Position numbers and translations under genes: made by a program. DNA of 64,000 bases from Ianthella basta. Taxonomy: Eukaryota; Porifera; Demospongiae; Verongiida; Ianthellidae. The DNA lies in the NCBI GenBank assembly GCA_964019415.1, contig OZ025880.1:1277313-1341312 (forward strand), read 5' to 3'. The notes beneath the pieces are model-generated. The model saw only the letters and a list, made by a program, of their open reading frames with translations. It searched no databases and was not told where the DNA came from. Each line of letters begins with the position of its first letter. The stretch's first letter is position 1. Positions 61,895-64,000 of this stretch are shown in pieces.

Positions 61895-64000
61895 CTACCA
61901 TTTCAGTTTTGGGTTAGCTTTGAAATTTTCGTAATCTTGTCGGCTGAAGAAAGATACCTCTGTCTCGTTCCCTACAAAGAAGACAGCAGATGCAGATGGA
62001 ATGAGAGTCTTCGGTGGGTGCCCTTGTGTGCACAGGATTCTGTTGAACACACCAATTAATAGCCTCACGTACCCAGGCCTATTATAAATCAAGGAAATAT
62101 GCATGTAACATTGCCATACACCAAGTTGTACTGGTTGGAATCCACAGCGCAATCCAGTCGGATTGCAGATATGCTATGATGTCACATGACACCTCACGTC
62201 CACCAATGAGATTGTGCATCAAAGTTTCATGTGCTTACTGGGAGATCCGCAATCTCATTGGTTGACGTGAGGTGCTATGTATGTGACATCATAGCATATC
62301 GTAATCTGACTGGGCTGCACTGTGACTTCCACCAGCACATCTTGTTGTATGGGCCAGGCCTAGTTTCCCCATATAAACCAGGGCTGGCTACATGAGGCTA
62401 GCTAGTCCATGCCACCTATCAGACATACACTGTAGTACAGTGTTGGCAAGCAATGTGGTGTGTGCATGAGCATACGGATGCCACTCTCCTCCAGTGTCCT
62501 GTCAGGATGAAGGATTAGGTCTTCATCGTCAGCAAGGTTGATTGCTATGTCATTCGTCTACAGAAGACACAACCAGAGACACAACCACACATTGCACAGC
62601 CACTGCTGTGCACAGAGTTGAGTCTCACACACCTTGGCTCCATGCACAGAGTTGAGTCTCACACACCTTGGCTCCATGGGCATGGTGGTGAATCTTGAAA
62701 CAATCTACACACACACAGCAGACACACCACACCTTCAATACATAGTAGTCTCACATTGCCAGGCTGCCGTTTCATAAACTCCGCCTACTCAAAAGATGTG
62801 TAGGCGGAGTCTATAAAATAGACGCCTGGCTACACAAGACTAACCAACACATGCCCATTGTGCTGTCAAACTCAATTGCAATGCATGCTTTGCATCATAT
62901 GCACGTGCAAATAACAATCCACCTGGTATGCAAGTTTTAACCAGCAGAGATAGTGTACACAATAGTTACTAGGAGACGGGTGGGTGTGGCACCAGGCACA
63001 TAACTATGTAACCCGACTGTATCCTAGGCAACAACCACCCAGAGTCCTACACACACCCTGCCAGACATTGCTTCAGTGTGTTTTATGCTAACATACGTAT
63101 ACACACATTGCACTGGTGCCACGCCACTCCATCCTGCCTGTCACTCACCGTAGTGGTGCCTTCTGAAAGGTGGGGGCAGACCAGGCCACTCTTGAATCAC
63201 TACACATGTACAGTATAAGAGTACCAAGTCATAGCTATACTATTATTGTACTGTAGTTGTGCACAAGTAATGTAATATTAATATCTACACACAACGTATA
63301 CACTCTTATTGTACAATAGTTGTGCACAGTTAATACATTATTACATGCACATATCATTAGATGCAGTGCTGGGCAATATTGAAAATATGGCATGACGATA
63401 TACAGACCAAGACATAATCTGGATATGAATAAATATTGACAATTTGACACCCAGCATAGATGTACATTTAATTTCTTAAGTAAATTAAATGAAACAATAC
63501 TTGTAAAGAAGCATAATGATGTCAGTGGTTTCCCCTTAGACTCTCTAGCCCTAACTGCTGCATATTCCTTTGGGTGATGCTGGCTAGAACAAGTTTAGAC
63601 CTGTCTTACTGGCTCCACAGACACAGGACCCACCACAACAACAGTACATGCCCCAGGCCCCAGCAGCAAACTCAGGAGGTAGTTAGCTATGACGATATTA
63701 TTATTTGGCTAGATTGTCTGCGATAGATACAATTATTGTGTATTGTCAATACACGATATTTCCACATATTGAAATATTGCCCAGCACTAATCAGATGCAC
63801 ACAACTCAGTACTACATGAAAAGAACCTACACTGCATCTGGTCAACACATACGTCATATGACATCACTGTTTGAGCATAAAGAGTGATTTGAGAAGGTAG
63901 TACTGTAGAGGTGACTGGGGTCAATGAGAGAACACACCTTTTTCTACCCGCCTTTGAAACTCTCCCACCGTCTGTCCGGGGTGCACATCTCTGACTACCA
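61895..64000 (-). CDS. C2orf76: C2orf76 / UPF0538 family protein (5' part outside window)
   Basis: Exons (minus): >64000-63938, 63199-63149, 62704-62667, 62557-62476, 61971-61895. They join in one frame, about 103 codons in window. The order is VVRDVHPGQTVGEFQRRVEK, then a Pro-rich LPPPFRRHHY, DCFKIHHHAHGAK, TNDIAINLADDEDLILHPD, and finally NETEVSFFSRQDYENFKANP ending in KLKW and TAG. Human C2orf76 (126 aa) has matching LPPPF, AH.SKTN, LEDDE and the EEDYKNYKANP tail, so this is nearly the whole protein; only the N-terminal 20-odd residues are missing. The family has no firmly known function that I can name. The beta-rich pattern resembles ubiquitin-like folds, but that is a guess. The gene runs head-to-tail with PRPS. 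Odd: the region around the donor of exon 62704-62667 is tandemly duplicated. Confidence 0.9.
62114..62352. mobile_element. Foldback element, about 240 bp
   Basis: Outer arms CCATACACCAAGTTGTACTG and CAGCACATCTTGTTGTATGG. Inner arms are GATATGCTATGATGTCACAT with TGTGACATCATAGCATATCG, and TCACGTCCACCAATGAGATT with AATCTCATTGGTTGACGTGA. Nearly a perfect hairpin with a short loop. In the C2orf76-like last intron. Confidence 0.8.
62611..62678. repeat. 34-bp tandem duplication spanning a C2orf76-like splice donor
   Basis: CACAGAGTTGAGTCTCACAC plus ACCTTGGCTCCATG occurs at 62611 and 62645. The second copy contains the exon end and donor at 62667/62666. The first is a complete second donor context 34 bp downstream on the sense strand. 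Confidence 0.85.
62747..62841. mobile_element. Short foldback element (CTCCGCCTAC family)
   Basis: The left arm (AGTCTCACATTGCCAGGCTG, ACTCCGCCTAC) pairs with the right arm (GTAGGCGGAGTCTATAAAAT, GCCTGGCTACACAAGACT). Related to 21228-21312. Confidence 0.72.
62962..63046. mobile_element. Diverged foldback relic (CCTAGGATAC family)
   Basis: GTTACTAGGAGACGGGTGGG faces GTATCCTAGGCAACAACCAC. The outer ends are not preserved. Confidence 0.45.

Noticed and set aside
62402..62557. Alternative terminal exon for the C2orf76-like gene reading through to TAG at 62402
   Set aside because: Splicing at 62476 to 61971 gives the conserved family C-terminus (SRQDYENFKANP), while the read-through tail matches nothing.

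Overview
This is animal nuclear DNA. Five of the seven genes are spliced. Their intron boundaries follow GT-AG, and every exon list given here keeps an open frame across each junction. The gene set (DHX8, a HECW-type HECT ligase, secreted granulins, a KIF28-type kinesin-3, PRPP synthetase, a C2orf76-type protein) is metazoan. Compact spacing, many short introns and an expanded intronless granulin pair make me favour a non-bilaterian such as a sponge, but that placement is inference and no species is named.

Layout. 1-18426 (minus): DHX8/PRP22 spliceosomal helicase, all but its C-terminal exon(s). One intron (3636-13982) is filled by about 10 kb of a 10-bp minisatellite. 18427-19193: divergent promoter region. 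19194-39015 (plus): complete HECW-like E3 ligase, 20 exons, predicted 1639 aa. 39016-40114: convergent intergenic region with one foldback element. 40115-43306 and 43679-45109 (both minus): two intronless secreted granulin precursors with 14 and 6 granulin domains. 45110-45440: short divergent promoter region. 45441-57323 (plus): complete KIF28-like kinesin, 23 exons, predicted 994 aa; its first intron has the hallmarks of a U12-type (minor spliceosome) intron. 57536-61633 (minus): complete ribose-phosphate pyrophosphokinase, 8 exons, 318 aa, convergent with the kinesin. 61895 to beyond 64000 (minus): C2orf76/UPF0538 homologue, 5' end outside the window.

The genes are unrelated housekeeping or signalling genes and do not form a pathway. 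The accessory signal lies in the non-coding DNA: the decamer array, many long (GT)n/(CA)n tracts (several starting exactly at a 5' splice site), and several families of short inverted-repeat elements in introns and gaps. I found no prokaryotic-type system, CRISPR array or convincing tRNA/rRNA gene. Exon coordinates were worked out by hand from homology remembered for each family plus splice consensus and frame, and have no transcript support.
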